DNA of 47,541 bases from an uncultured Akkermansia sp. (GTDB taxonomy: Bacteria > Verrucomicrobiota > Verrucomicrobiia > Verrucomicrobiales > Akkermansiaceae), in assembly GCA_900548895.1 (NCBI GenBank), contig URLZ01000017.1, positions 1-47,541 on the forward strand, read 5' to 3'. Under the pieces are notes generated by a model, which did no database searches, was not told the origin of the DNA, and saw only the letters and a program-made list of their open reading frames with translations. Below, piece by piece: positions 24,988 to 34,049 of this stretch; within the stretch, counting starts at the first letter, position 1; each line of letters starts with the position of its first letter. The translations under genes and the position numbers were made by a program.

Positions 24988-27936
24988 TTATCGGTAAATG
25001 TTGAACATCGCCTCCTCCATCCAGAAGCCCTCGGGAGGCAGCGTCTTGAGCATGAGTTTCACCTTGCTCATATCACACTGGGCATCCATGGGATCCGTCG
25101 TCTGCACGTTGACGAGTTCAATGTCGTCATCATTCTCCTCGTTGATCCTGCGCTGAATGCAGACGGCCAGCGCGGCGCGCGGTGCCTCCTGCGGGTCGCC
25201 GATCCAGTGAAGCTGGTACTGCTGCTCGGGGGTGGAGTACTTGGAGTAATACTTCTGGCGCCCGATATAGCTCTCCAGCGTCATCAGGTGTCCGTAATAC
25301 GACTCGCCGGCGATCTCGCACACGTTCTGCTTGTTGCTTTCATCCTCGTTGCTCAGCAGGATGGTGCCGAAGCCCTTGCCCTTGCGCATGACGCCCCAGA
25401 AGTTGCGGATCGGCTCCACCTCCTGGCGATCCTCGATAATGGACCAGCTCGCCCCGAGCAGCTTGCTCTCCGAGGCGGCGAAGAGCGCCGCCCCGACAGA
25501 GGTGACCGTCTTGGCGTCATCAATGTGGCGACCGTCCTCGGCCATCGGATACCAGTCGCCGGCCAGGAAGTTCTTCATGCGCACAATGCGCTGCGGGCGA
25601 ATGGGCAGATACTCGCAGAGGAGCTCAAAGACAATCGGCATCTCAGAGATCTTGCCGCTGAGCGTGACGAGATCTACGTCATAGGCCGATACGAACTTGC
25701 CCAGCGGCTCAAGCCCGATGGTCAGCTCCTCGCGGATGCACTCGTTGATGAGGGCCGGATCATAGCTGAGGCGGTCTTCGGCATCCGCCACATTGGCCGC
25801 GATGCCGGCATCGCGCAGAATGGCGTTGAACTCGTTGATCACCAGATCGTCCACGCCGCAATCCCGGTTGGTGCGGAAGTGCGTGCCGTCCTTCTCGCGG
25901 AAGATGGCACCGGTGTCCTGGAAGGTCACCGCATCGCTGAGCCACTGGCGGACAATCGGCAGGAAGAAGAGCGTCGTGATGCGCTGCCACATCGCTCGCG
26001 AGGCCTGCGTGTTGTGCGGCCCCTTGATGACGCGATCGATAATGTCGGCCTCCTCCGAATCGAGGTCAATGGCCCTGGCCTCGAGCAGGGAGGGCAGGAG
26101 CACCTTTTCGATAATCGCCTTCGTCACGGCATCGCCGGCAAACGAGCAGCAATCGCGGAACAGCACCCGGTAGCGCAGCGACACGCCCGAGTCCGGGACG
26201 TCGTTGCGGTACTCCACGACCGTGGTGTCGGAGGTGCCGCCGCCGATATCGATCGTCATGACGCGCGTCTTCCAGTTGCGGTATTCCGCGGCGGAATTTG
26301 AAGCGGCCTGCGCGGCGGTGCAGCGACGGCCGTAGAGCTGAATCCACAGATTCGCGTTGCCGAGGCGGCGGATCTCCGAATAGACAAAGGGAAGCTGCGA
26401 GGCCACCGCCTCATCGAGCTTGACGATCAATTCCGGCTGCCCGTCGCATCCCCTGCTCTGGCCGATGGGCGTCTGATTCTCCATGTGAGCCAGCGTGAAG
26501 ATATTGACGGCCTGCTGCCAGGCCTGCTTGTAGTAGAGCTTCTCCTGCGCGATCCAGCCCGAGGGGAAGGTGACGTGTATGTTGCGCAGGCGGCGGTTCA
26601 CGTACTCATTGTTCCCCTTGCGCCAGCTGGACGAGGTGATCTGCCGATAGGCGTTTTCAATGATGCTGAGGGCCGACCACACCATGGCGCAGCAGCGCGG
26701 ATAGTGCGGGCGCTCCGGGAAGCAGTGCGGGCGCTGAAGCTCGTCCTTGTCGAGGAAGGGAGGCTCCGAAATCTCCCAGAAGTGGCCGTCGGGATACATG
26801 TAGCGGCAAATCTGCCCGTGCAGCAGATTCTGGCGATCCTTGGGGCGATACTGAGTCCAGGGATTCTCGTTGAGATTCCAGAGCAGCTGGCCGCCGCGAT
26901 CACCGAAGGACTCGTGATCCCACAGATAGCGCTTGGGAGAACTCATCGAGACATTGAGACCGGGCGTCAGATCGATGTTGTTGAAGAGCTCCTTGGCCTC
27001 GGCGCCCATCAACACCGGAGAAATCTCCACGAACATCTGCGGAATGCGCTCCACGCAGTAATGGTGCAGCTTCTCCACCTTTTTCGAGCTGAACGTCCCC
27101 TTCTCGATCACCGTCTCCTTCTCCTCGACGTACTCCTTCACCGTGAAGAAAGGCGTTTTCTCATTCTGGTGAGGGGGGTAGTCCCACTCCGAGAACTGGG
27201 GCTCCTGCAGCAGGAACCACGAGTCCGTAATGGAGGCGCGCTTCAGGTCTCGGGGATCCAGCTGTCGCGGCTCGGGGTACTCCACCCCGCGAGGCAGGAA
27301 GAGAATATTTTTACAAATGGCCGAGAGTCGGCCGTTCTTGGCCATCTCGGGATTGTTCTCCAGAGCGAGCACGACGGTGCGCGTGTTGCCGAAGTCAACA
27401 ATGATATCGACATCGATGGGCGCGGAGGGCGCCTGCACCCAGACGATCTCAAGGAGCAGCCGCGCATCCTCCTCCTTGTCGGTCGCCGAAGACGTGGGAA
27501 GCTGAATGGCGAAGACGTCGGAGCCCGAGGTCGCCTGCTTGAAGGTTGCCTCAGAGGCATAGCGGAACGGCGTGGTGGGCTGCTGGTCCGCCGGCGGCGG
27601 TGTCGTCACCTCCGAAACCTTCAGCACCGTGCCTCGGCGCACGGTGCCGAGGTTGCTCTCAACGGCAATCCAGATGCCCACGTTGGAGCGCTGGCCCTGA
27701 TAGCCGAAGCGGTAGCGGATCCACCGGGCCGGCTCGCTCGAGTCGACCGTGGGGCAGGGACTCCAGGGAGACTGGTTCTTTCGGCAGCGTTTCGTCAGTT
27801 CTCCCTGCGGGCCTCCGTGAGCCGCCAGAAAATCCTTCTTGAAGGGAATGAAAAAGTAGTGATGCCCGGAATTGGGCATGACCCGAATCGTCGTCGTGAC
27901 CGCATCATCGCGCTTGGGTTGCTGCGTGTCGTTCAT
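24988..27936 (-). CDS. SrfB-family protein with actin/Hsp70-type ATPase core
   Basis: 982 residues, close to SrfB proteins (about 1000), named after a Salmonella SsrB-regulated factor of unknown biochemistry. The ATP-binding elements of the actin/Hsp70 fold can be read: phosphate-1 loop 'IIVDFGNTRTVVLAL' (178-192), phosphate-2 loop 'TIDIGGGTSDTTVVEY' (561-576), and an adenosine-type motif 'VTLSGKISEMPIVFEL' near residue 755. The N-terminal 170 residues form a separate beta-rich domain. No signal peptide or membrane helix is seen. It lies 36 bases after the SrfC-like gene; the two occur together in srf loci elsewhere, so a complex is likely. Confidence 0.75.
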   Translation of the reverse strand: MNDTQQPKRDDAVTTTIRVMPNSGHHYFFIPFKKDFLAAHGGPQGELTKRCRKNQSPWSPCPTVDSSEPARWIRYRFGYQGQRSNVGIWIAVESNLGTVRRGTVLKVSEVTTPPPADQQPTTPFRYASEATFKQATSGSDVFAIQLPTSSATDKEEDARLLLEIVWVQAPSAPIDVDIIVDFGNTRTVVLALENNPEMAKNGRLSAICKNILFLPRGVEYPEPRQLDPRDLKRASITDSWFLLQEPQFSEWDYPPHQNEKTPFFTVKEYVEEKETVIEKGTFSSKKVEKLHHYCVERIPQMFVEISPVLMGAEAKELFNNIDLTPGLNVSMSSPKRYLWDHESFGDRGGQLLWNLNENPWTQYRPKDRQNLLHGQICRYMYPDGHFWEISEPPFLDKDELQRPHCFPERPHYPRCCAMVWSALSIIENAYRQITSSSWRKGNNEYVNRRLRNIHVTFPSGWIAQEKLYYKQAWQQAVNIFTLAHMENQTPIGQSRGCDGQPELIVKLDEAVASQLPFVYSEIRRLGNANLWIQLYGRRCTAAQAASNSAAEYRNWKTRVMTIDIGGGTSDTTVVEYRNDVPDSGVSLRYRVLFRDCCSFAGDAVTKAIIEKVLLPSLLEARAIDLDSEEADIIDRVIKGPHNTQASRAMWQRITTLFFLPIVRQWLSDAVTFQDTGAIFREKDGTHFRTNRDCGVDDLVINEFNAILRDAGIAANVADAEDRLSYDPALINECIREELTIGLEPLGKFVSAYDVDLVTLSGKISEMPIVFELLCEYLPIRPQRIVRMKNFLAGDWYPMAEDGRHIDDAKTVTSVGAALFAASESKLLGASWSIIEDRQEVEPIRNFWGVMRKGKGFGTILLSNEDESNKQNVCEIAGESYYGHLMTLESYIGRQKYYSKYSTPEQQYQLHWIGDPQEAPRAALAVCIQRRINEENDDDIELVNVQTTDPMDAQCDMSKVKLMLKTLPPEGFWMEEAMFNIYR

Positions 27937-27972
27937 GTCTGTCTCAGAATGTAGGGTTGTTGTTCATATCCG

Positions 27973-30492
27973 TCAGCCGTTCGCCAGCAGGGCGGCCAGT
28001 TCGTCATCGCCGGGCTGCTTCGGTCGCTGCCTTCCGCCTCCGCTGCTCTTGAGCTCCTCCAGCGTGCGGATGAAGGGGCACACGACATTTTTATAGTAGG
28101 GGGACAGCTCGCCCTCCAGAGTCGCCACGTCGTGGTTGCCCAAGTCGCACAGCTCGGCAATGCAGGCGCTTTCGGGCTTGTGCGGCGACTTGCCGGAAAA
28201 GAGCTTGTTGACCATGTACGTAGCCACGAGGCGGCGGCGTTCCTTGCTCTCTTCGCGATCGTCCGGCAGACCCATTTCCAGCAGCCAGTCGCGGAGCTCG
28301 GAGCCGTCCGCGAGGCGCTCGGCGAGATAGCCGATCACGCGTGAGCGGTGTTCCTCATTTTCAAAGCCGAGCCCCCTCTGCAGCGGGCAGCGCTTGGCCG
28401 ACTCCATCCAGAGGTTGATCTGATTGCGCGTGTATTCCGCCAGTCGGGATTCGCGGCGCGGCAGCACCTCGAGCACATCCGGCTCGACATTCTCGAAGGA
28501 GAGAATCTGGGCGGCCCGCTCCTTGTGCGACATGTCCGAAGAGCGCAGAGCCGCGAGCATCTTCTCGATATCCTGAGCCTGCATGTCCGACGAATTTCCC
28601 GTCGGCAGAGCCTCGGCCATGCAGGCGTCCCACTCCTGGGCGATGGCCGCCGCCTTCGCCGCCAGCAGGGCCGGGCGCTGCGTCGTCTGCAACTGCTCCG
28701 CCATGCGCCTGAAGAGGTAGATGCGGCCGCCGTAGCGTTCGCCGTCGAGATCGGCCATCTCGGAAAGGCAGTCCGCCGTGTTGACAAACTGCTTGCGGAA
28801 ATGGCGATCGCTCATGATCTGCCGGATGACCTGCTCCTTCTCCTCGCGGCTCTCCATCTGGATCTTGCCGTCCGGGAACTGCGGGTAGTTGATGCAGAAG
28901 GTATCCACCACCTCCGGGGACGCCAAATCACCCATGCCCCTCAATTTATCGAAAACGCCCTCAAGCCCGATCATGCCGAGCCCGCTCGCGTGAACGAGAT
29001 TCAGCAGCGTGGCCGAGAAGGTCAGAACGAGGTTGATCTTGAGCTTTTTGTCGCGGGAAAGCGGATAGGTGCGCTGACCCATCGACTTGAACCAGCAGCG
29101 GATGCCGTCCATCAGCTGGCGGGGGTGGGCGGGGTAGTTGGTGCCGGCCGGCATGCGCACGAGCAGGGAGAACACGTCAATGTTGAGATTGCGGGCACTG
29201 CTGACGACGATGGAGGCCGTCTTGCCGCGCTTCATCACCTGCGTGAGCGCAAAGAGCGGCTGCTTGCCGTCCTTGCCCGTGTAGGAGAGAGCTAGCTTGT
29301 CGTCCGTGAGCAGCTCCGCCGATTTATGCTCATTGGCCACCCCGGGGAAGTCGACCAGCTCCGCCCGCTCCATGAGGTCGGCCACTTCCGGCGCCGATGC
29401 CCGCATCACATCGCGGCGCAGGGGAACGATGATCAGCGAGACCAGGCCCTGCACCAGGGCAAAGTCCTCGGCACTGCGGAAGAGGTCGCCGCGCCCGCTC
29501 CCCTTCGAGATGGCGAAGACGCCGGGCTCCAACTCCTTCAGGGTGCAGCGGTCCACCAGATCGCGCACGTAGTCGGAATCGCGGTAATACGAAGCGGCCG
29601 AGATATTGAGCATCAGCGCCGCCATCTCAATGCTGCAGAAGTAGCGCTTGCCCTTGCCGAAGGAGGCGCGCCTGTCGCAGAGCATGCGGCAGACGGCCGA
29701 CATGTTGTCCCAGGAGTCCCAGAGCAGCTCGGCCGCAAACTTGCGCACATTCTCAACGTTGGAGACCAGCCGATCATCGCTCAGCAGAGAGCTCCTGCGA
29801 TTCTTCCATTCCTTTGAGAGGTTGATGTAGCGGGAGAACTCCATGTCAATGAGGATATCCACCACATTGAGCACGCTGACGAGCAGCAGAAAGGCCTCCT
29901 TGTCCGGCGTGGTGCCGATGCTCCCCTTGGTGGCCATCTGAGAAATCTCCTTCATATCCTCGGGCGCCCAGTGCACCTCCGCACCCTTCTTGTTCATGCC
30001 GGTCGTTTCACTCAGGTAACCGACGGCCAGAGAAAGGAGGATATCCTGCTGCGAAGCGAACTCCACCTCAACCGGGTATTCGGGGTAGGGAACCGCATCC
30101 TGCAACACGAAGCGCGTCACGCAGCCGGAGGCGTCGGCACCCTGATTGTACGGGTTGAGGACGGCGACCGTTCCGTTCTGATTGTTGCCGCTGAAGCGCG
30201 CCGGGCAGGCGGGATCCCAACTCAGCGCCCCGCCGACGCCGCGTTCATCTGAGCCTGCGTCAATGAAGCGCGCCAGCAGCGTCGACTTGCCGCTCTGCGA
30301 GGGTCCCCAGAGAGCCATGGTGGGCTTGGCGAATTTGACCATCGAGCGCTCGACGGCGGTGTGGTCGGCCACAAGCCTCAGGGCTCGATCCAGCCATCCT
30401 CCGCGCGAGAGCGCGTAGGTGCCCTGCCGGCGGCTGCCGTATTGCCAGTACCAATCCAGAAGCTTGGTGCGGTATTCTTGTTTGATATTCAT
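27973..30492 (-). CDS. SrfC-family P-loop protein
   Basis: 839 residues, soluble. A P-loop 'LWGPSQSGKSTLL' sits at 61-73, and the following 'VAVLNPYNQGADASGCVTRFVL' region (about 110-131) matches the family pattern seen in SrfC (putative virulence effector) proteins. The remainder is helix-rich, which recalls dynamin-like or STAND-type NTPases without proving either. 'LVDFPGVANEH' near residue 390 resembles a GTPase switch II motif (DxPG), supporting GTP rather than ATP as substrate. The gene starts nine bases after the preceding coiled-coil gene and is followed by the SrfB-like gene. Confidence 0.75.
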   Translation of the reverse strand: MNIKQEYRTKLLDWYWQYGSRRQGTYALSRGGWLDRALRLVADHTAVERSMVKFAKPTMALWGPSQSGKSTLLARFIDAGSDERGVGGALSWDPACPARFSGNNQNGTVAVLNPYNQGADASGCVTRFVLQDAVPYPEYPVEVEFASQQDILLSLAVGYLSETTGMNKKGAEVHWAPEDMKEISQMATKGSIGTTPDKEAFLLLVSVLNVVDILIDMEFSRYINLSKEWKNRRSSLLSDDRLVSNVENVRKFAAELLWDSWDNMSAVCRMLCDRRASFGKGKRYFCSIEMAALMLNISAASYYRDSDYVRDLVDRCTLKELEPGVFAISKGSGRGDLFRSAEDFALVQGLVSLIIVPLRRDVMRASAPEVADLMERAELVDFPGVANEHKSAELLTDDKLALSYTGKDGKQPLFALTQVMKRGKTASIVVSSARNLNIDVFSLLVRMPAGTNYPAHPRQLMDGIRCWFKSMGQRTYPLSRDKKLKINLVLTFSATLLNLVHASGLGMIGLEGVFDKLRGMGDLASPEVVDTFCINYPQFPDGKIQMESREEKEQVIRQIMSDRHFRKQFVNTADCLSEMADLDGERYGGRIYLFRRMAEQLQTTQRPALLAAKAAAIAQEWDACMAEALPTGNSSDMQAQDIEKMLAALRSSDMSHKERAAQILSFENVEPDVLEVLPRRESRLAEYTRNQINLWMESAKRCPLQRGLGFENEEHRSRVIGYLAERLADGSELRDWLLEMGLPDDREESKERRRLVATYMVNKLFSGKSPHKPESACIAELCDLGNHDVATLEGELSPYYKNVVCPFIRTLEELKSSGGGRQRPKQPGDDELAALLANG

Positions 30493-30501
30493 CGTTTCCG
30501 T

Positions 30502-31779
30502 TCAGATTCCAAAAATGTTGTTTCCTTCGTTGGGGTCTTGGCGGCGCTCCGGCCGCTCCGGTCGCTTGGGTGGCGCCTGACGCCGCGGCTGCGGCGACGG
30601 CTCGTCGAGGTCGAACAGGGAGCTTCTCGCCGGCTGGGGTGCCGCTTGTGCAAGGTGCTGGATCGTCTTCCGGACCTGGTCGAACAGGGAGTTTTTCGCC
30701 GGCTGAGGTGCCGCCGCGGAAGAGGAGGGCAGGGGCGCCTTCGTCGCAGCCGCGGAACCCTTGGCTCCTCCGGCCCCCTTAGCGTCTTTGGCCCCGGCTT
30801 CCTCCAGTTGGCGCCGGAGTGCCTCGTTTTCCTGCCGCATCGCCGCCTGCGCCTCCATGGCCTCATCGGCCTTGCGCATCCAGATCTTCAGCTCCATGCG
30901 CAGCGCCTCCAGCTCCGCCGCATTTTCGGAGGACCGCGCCAAGGGGCGCTTTCTCAGCTCCTCCATCTCACGATTCTGCTCCTCCAAGCGGGTGCGGAGA
31001 ACGCACAGCTCGCCGATCTTGCCGGAGAGAGTTGCCTGCGATGCCTCCAACTCCTGGCGGCAAAGATCCCGGGATCGCCTCATGTCCGAAAGGCGCACCT
31101 CGGCATCGTGCAGCTCGTCGCGGAGAGCCTCCATCTCCTTCTCCAACCGAGCGACGGGGTCCGCGGCTCTTCGGCCGTTTCCCTCCGGAGCCGGGACGGC
31201 GACCGGCGCTTCCCTCGGCGCCTCGCCGACCGCCTGCCCGGAGGATCCCCCGGACGCGTCGTCGCCCGTCCTGTCGCCCGCTCCGGTGGCCGGATGGGCG
31301 GCCGGATGATCGGCCGGATGATCGGCCGGCTGGCCGATCGGCTGCCGGAGGGGCTCGCTGAACGCCCCGCCGAGCGGTTGAGGAGACGGCTCTTGGGTCG
31401 CTCCCTTGCTCGCTTGTCCGCTTGGTTGTCCGATCGCTAGTTTGTTCGGCGCACTTGTCGGTGCGGTGGTCGGCTTCTCTGCCGGCTTTTCCGCCTGTGC
31501 GGCCTTCGGAGCTTCATCCGGCTTCTGCGGCGGTTCGGGATGCGTCGACGCAGCCGGCTTCTGATTCCCTGCGGGAGGACTTGCCTCCGCCTCCCCGCTC
31601 TCCTGAGCAGGCAGCATGCCGCATTCCTCAAGGTAGTCGCAGAACTCCAGCAGCTCAGCGTGTGAGAGCCTCGCCAGAGGGCGCTGGTATTGATCCTCGC
31701 ACTCCTCGGCCACGGGCGCTCCGCCCCGGCTGAGCAGGCTGATCAGTTCTCGCGACGATAGTGACTTCAGGGAGTCCAT
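30502..31779 (-). CDS. coiled-coil adaptor-like protein with disordered arms
   Basis: 425 residues. Residues 1-55 form a small helical domain ('LSSRELISLLSRG', 'LSHAELLEFCDYLEECGM'). Residues 60-205 are Pro/Ala/Gly-rich and disordered, about 208-330 form a coiled coil, and the C-terminal 95 residues are again disordered. That tail holds two copies of a short motif in similar settings ('AAPQPAKNSLFDQ' and 'AAPQPARSSLFDL') and ends 'NNIFGI'; such motifs often dock onto partner domains. It occupies the place taken by srfA in srfABC loci, but no sequence similarity to SrfA can be claimed from reading alone. Nine bases separate it from the SrfC-like gene. Confidence 0.7.
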   Translation of the reverse strand: MDSLKSLSSRELISLLSRGGAPVAEECEDQYQRPLARLSHAELLEFCDYLEECGMLPAQESGEAEASPPAGNQKPAASTHPEPPQKPDEAPKAAQAEKPAEKPTTAPTSAPNKLAIGQPSGQASKGATQEPSPQPLGGAFSEPLRQPIGQPADHPADHPAAHPATGAGDRTGDDASGGSSGQAVGEAPREAPVAVPAPEGNGRRAADPVARLEKEMEALRDELHDAEVRLSDMRRSRDLCRQELEASQATLSGKIGELCVLRTRLEEQNREMEELRKRPLARSSENAAELEALRMELKIWMRKADEAMEAQAAMRQENEALRRQLEEAGAKDAKGAGGAKGSAAATKAPLPSSSAAAPQPAKNSLFDQVRKTIQHLAQAAPQPARSSLFDLDEPSPQPRRQAPPKRPERPERRQDPNEGNNIFGI

Positions 31780-31806
31780 GGAGGCAAGTCGTGATGGGTT
31801 GTTGCT

Positions 31807-32889
31807 TTAAGCCAGAATCTTCTGCTCCAGCGTCTTGCCGTTCGGCATGACGATGCGGAAGCCCTTCGCCGTTGCGGGCAGGGTAAACTTCAGCAGCATG
31901 GGCAGACCGTCCGTATACGAGCGGATGAGCTTGCCGCTGTCATCCTGCACATCGGCGCGGGGAGCCACGCACTTGTTCTCGTCCACCAGCTCGGAGAAGA
32001 TGTCGAGAAGAGAGCGCATCTCCTTGGCGACCTTGAAGTCCCACACATCGACGGGCAGGTCGCAGGTGTCCGGAAGGTCGTCGAGATCCTCCAACTGCTT
32101 CTCGTCAATCTCCGGCCCCACGCCGATGAGCACCATCTTGACGGGGTTGACTTTTTTCGCCGCCATGTCTTTCGAGAGCTGGATGGTGAACTGCTTGACC
32201 TCCTCGAAGTCATCCAGACGCCCGTCCGTGATGAAGACGTAGAAGCCCATCGGCGCGTCGCTGAAGGTCTTCATGAAGTAGTTGATGGACGGCATCAGCT
32301 TGGTCCCGTACCCCCAGTCCTCTTCGGAGGCCGGGCCGGTGTACTCCGCTGCGGCCGCGTCATCCTTCGTCAGATCCCCCATGACCTGAATCCGTGAACC
32401 ATCCGTGCCGAGAGCCCAGTAGATGACGGTCGTGCCGCCGTCCGCATCCAGCTCTCCGGCCAACATGGGGATCACCTTGCGGCAGACGTCCTGAACCTCA
32501 TTGGGCTCATCGATCTCGGTCAGCAGGCCATCCTTCAGCATCTGCTCGTACGCCCCGGCGTAGAGATTCAGGAGCTGTTTGCCGTCCTTGCTGGTCACGC
32601 CGACGAGATTCCTCGCCTGATAGGACTTCAGCTCCGCATCCGTCATCTCGCGCGTCAGGTAGCAGTTTTTGCCGCCGAAATTGCGCTTCATGGAATAGGA
32701 GCAGTCGATCGCCACCCCCGTCTGCCAGCCTTCGGCCCGGGCTTGGGGGGGAGCCAGAATGGTAGCGGTGATCTGAAGACCGTCATTCATCTTCAGCACA
32801 TTGACCTCGCCGAGGGCAGGATGCACCTCGCGGTTGTCAATCTGGTGGTTGCGCCCGAGCGTGAGTTCTTCGAGTCGAGGAAGAGGCAT
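31807..32889 (-). CDS. von Willebrand factor A domain protein, second of a pair
   Basis: 360 residues, cytosolic. A vWA domain spans about 56-290 with a complete MIDAS metal site: Asp62-x-Ser64-x-Ser66 ('AIDCSYSM'), Thr196 ('GYGTKL') and Asp222 ('FITDGRL'). An insert of about 60 residues follows strand 1 relative to its paralogue upstream. The C-terminal 60 residues form a small beta domain ('DGLPMLLKFTLPA...FRIVMPNGKTL') shared with that paralogue. MIDAS domains bind acidic ligands through Mg2+ or Ca2+. The gene lies 36 bases downstream of the paralogue and 27 bases upstream of the coiled-coil gene. Confidence 0.85.
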   Translation of the reverse strand: MPLPRLEELTLGRNHQIDNREVHPALGEVNVLKMNDGLQITATILAPPQARAEGWQTGVAIDCSYSMKRNFGGKNCYLTREMTDAELKSYQARNLVGVTSKDGKQLLNLYAGAYEQMLKDGLLTEIDEPNEVQDVCRKVIPMLAGELDADGGTTVIYWALGTDGSRIQVMGDLTKDDAAAAEYTGPASEEDWGYGTKLMPSINYFMKTFSDAPMGFYVFITDGRLDDFEEVKQFTIQLSKDMAAKKVNPVKMVLIGVGPEIDEKQLEDLDDLPDTCDLPVDVWDFKVAKEMRSLLDIFSELVDENKCVAPRADVQDDSGKLIRSYTDGLPMLLKFTLPATAKGFRIVMPNGKTLEQKILA

Positions 32890-32925
32890 GGTCGTGTGCA
32901 GGTTATCGGGTGAGACCTTCGGGGA

Positions 32926-33867
32926 TCAGAGCGCAGAGGTGATATCCTGCGTCACGGTGTTGCCGTTCGGGAGGCGCAGCGTGAAGCTTGTGCTGTTCGC
33001 GGGCATGGTGAATCGGAGCAGCGACGGCAGGCCGTCGGAGTAGGAGATTTCGCTCAGGGGCTTGACGGGATCGCCGTTCGAATCGAGCACCTGGGCGCTC
33101 TTGCAGACGATCGTGTTCTCGGAAACCACCTCCGCAAACATCTCGTCGAGAGACTGAATATTGAGCGCGATCTTGTGATCCCAGAGATCCTGCCCGGGCA
33201 CGCCGTATTCGGGATCCTCATCCAGATCATCCAGCTCCTCCAGCGCCGCGCTGGCGGGCGACCCCTCAAAGAACTCATTGCCCAGACCGATGATGACGAA
33301 TTTGGTGAAGCCGCGCTCGTTGTTCTTCATCTCCAGGCAAATCTTGCGGCTCAGCTCCTTGGCCTCCTTGAGGTCGTCGATGAGACCGTCCGTGATGAAG
33401 AGGCAGATCAGCCAGGGGGCATCGGTAAAGCGGTTCAGGAAGAAGTTGATGGCGGGCACCAGCCGGGTGCCGGTGCCGAACTCCTGTTCGCTCGGCTTGT
33501 CAAAGTTGAAGGCAAGCGCCTTCTCCGCGGACATTTCGCCGAGGAACTTCGTTTCCGCGCCGAACTTCCCCATGGCGTAGTAGATGACGGTTGTCTCACC
33601 GTCGCTGTCAAAATTGGCGAGGTACTCCGCAATGCGGCGAGCGACTTTTTCAACCTTGTTCGGCTGCCCGTCATCAAAAAAGTTAGGCGGCGTGCCGAAG
33701 AGGTCGCTCATGGACTTCGAGGCGTCGATCGCCAAGCCGGTCTGGGCATTCTCGACGTTGGGCTTCATGAGAATCGTCGCCTTGACGCGGATGCGGCCGT
33801 CCGGCTGCTTCCAGACGTCAACCTCACCGAAGGGCTTTTGAATCTTGATCGAGCTGAGTTGGGACAT
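32926..33867 (-). CDS. von Willebrand factor A domain protein, first gene of the operon
   Basis: 313 residues, cytosolic. The vWA domain has an intact MIDAS: Asp48-x-Ser50-x-Ser52 ('AIDASKSM'), Thr134 ('GTGTRL') and Asp160 ('FITDGLI'). N- and C-terminal beta segments match the next gene ('GEVDVWKQPDGRIRVKATIL' compared with 'GEVNVLKMNDGLQITATIL'), so the pair arose by tandem duplication. This is the promoter-proximal gene, preceded by an 88-base leader with a palindrome. No Shine-Dalgarno is seen before ATG 33865-33867. The partner is probably one of the coiled-coil or Srf-like proteins encoded downstream. Confidence 0.85.
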   Translation of the reverse strand: MSQLSSIKIQKPFGEVDVWKQPDGRIRVKATILMKPNVENAQTGLAIDASKSMSDLFGTPPNFFDDGQPNKVEKVARRIAEYLANFDSDGETTVIYYAMGKFGAETKFLGEMSAEKALAFNFDKPSEQEFGTGTRLVPAINFFLNRFTDAPWLICLFITDGLIDDLKEAKELSRKICLEMKNNERGFTKFVIIGLGNEFFEGSPASAALEELDDLDEDPEYGVPGQDLWDHKIALNIQSLDEMFAEVVSENTIVCKSAQVLDSNGDPVKPLSEISYSDGLPSLLRFTMPANSTSFTLRLPNGNTVTQDITSAL

Positions 33868-33927
33868 AACGATAGGTGGTTGAGATGTGGATAGGTGGTA
33901 GTGATAGTAGCTAGAGCGTAGGGTGGA

Positions 33928-33943
33928 TTACCATGCAAGGTAA
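33928..33943. promoter_or_regulatory. palindrome in the leader of the vWA/Srf operon
   Basis: TTACC-atgcaa-GGTAA, a 16-base inverted repeat about 12 bases downstream of the predicted transcription start; a repressor bound here would block elongation or initiation. Confidence 0.5.
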
Positions 33944-33961
33944 CATCGCGCTGCTGTGTGC

Positions 33962-33990
33962 ATGCTACTCTGCGCGTCTGATGAAGTCAA
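33962..33990 (-). promoter_or_regulatory. promoter of the vWA/Srf operon
   Basis: On the minus strand TTGACT (33985-33990), a 17-base spacer and TAGCAT (33962-33967). It is the only good promoter seen upstream of the nine-gene operon and gives a leader of about 88 bases. Confidence 0.7.
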
Positions 33991-34005
33991 GCGAAAAAGG
34001 TAACT

Positions 34006-34038
34006 ATATCGCTCTTTTTATGGCGCAATCAGTGATAT
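34006..34038. promoter_or_regulatory. imperfect inverted repeat upstream of the operon promoter
   Basis: ATATCGCT (34006-34013) and AGTGATAT (34031-34038) are inverted with one mismatch, 16 bases upstream of the -35 box, in unusually AT-rich sequence. Confidence 0.4.
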
Positions 34039-34049
34039 GTAGCGGCAGT

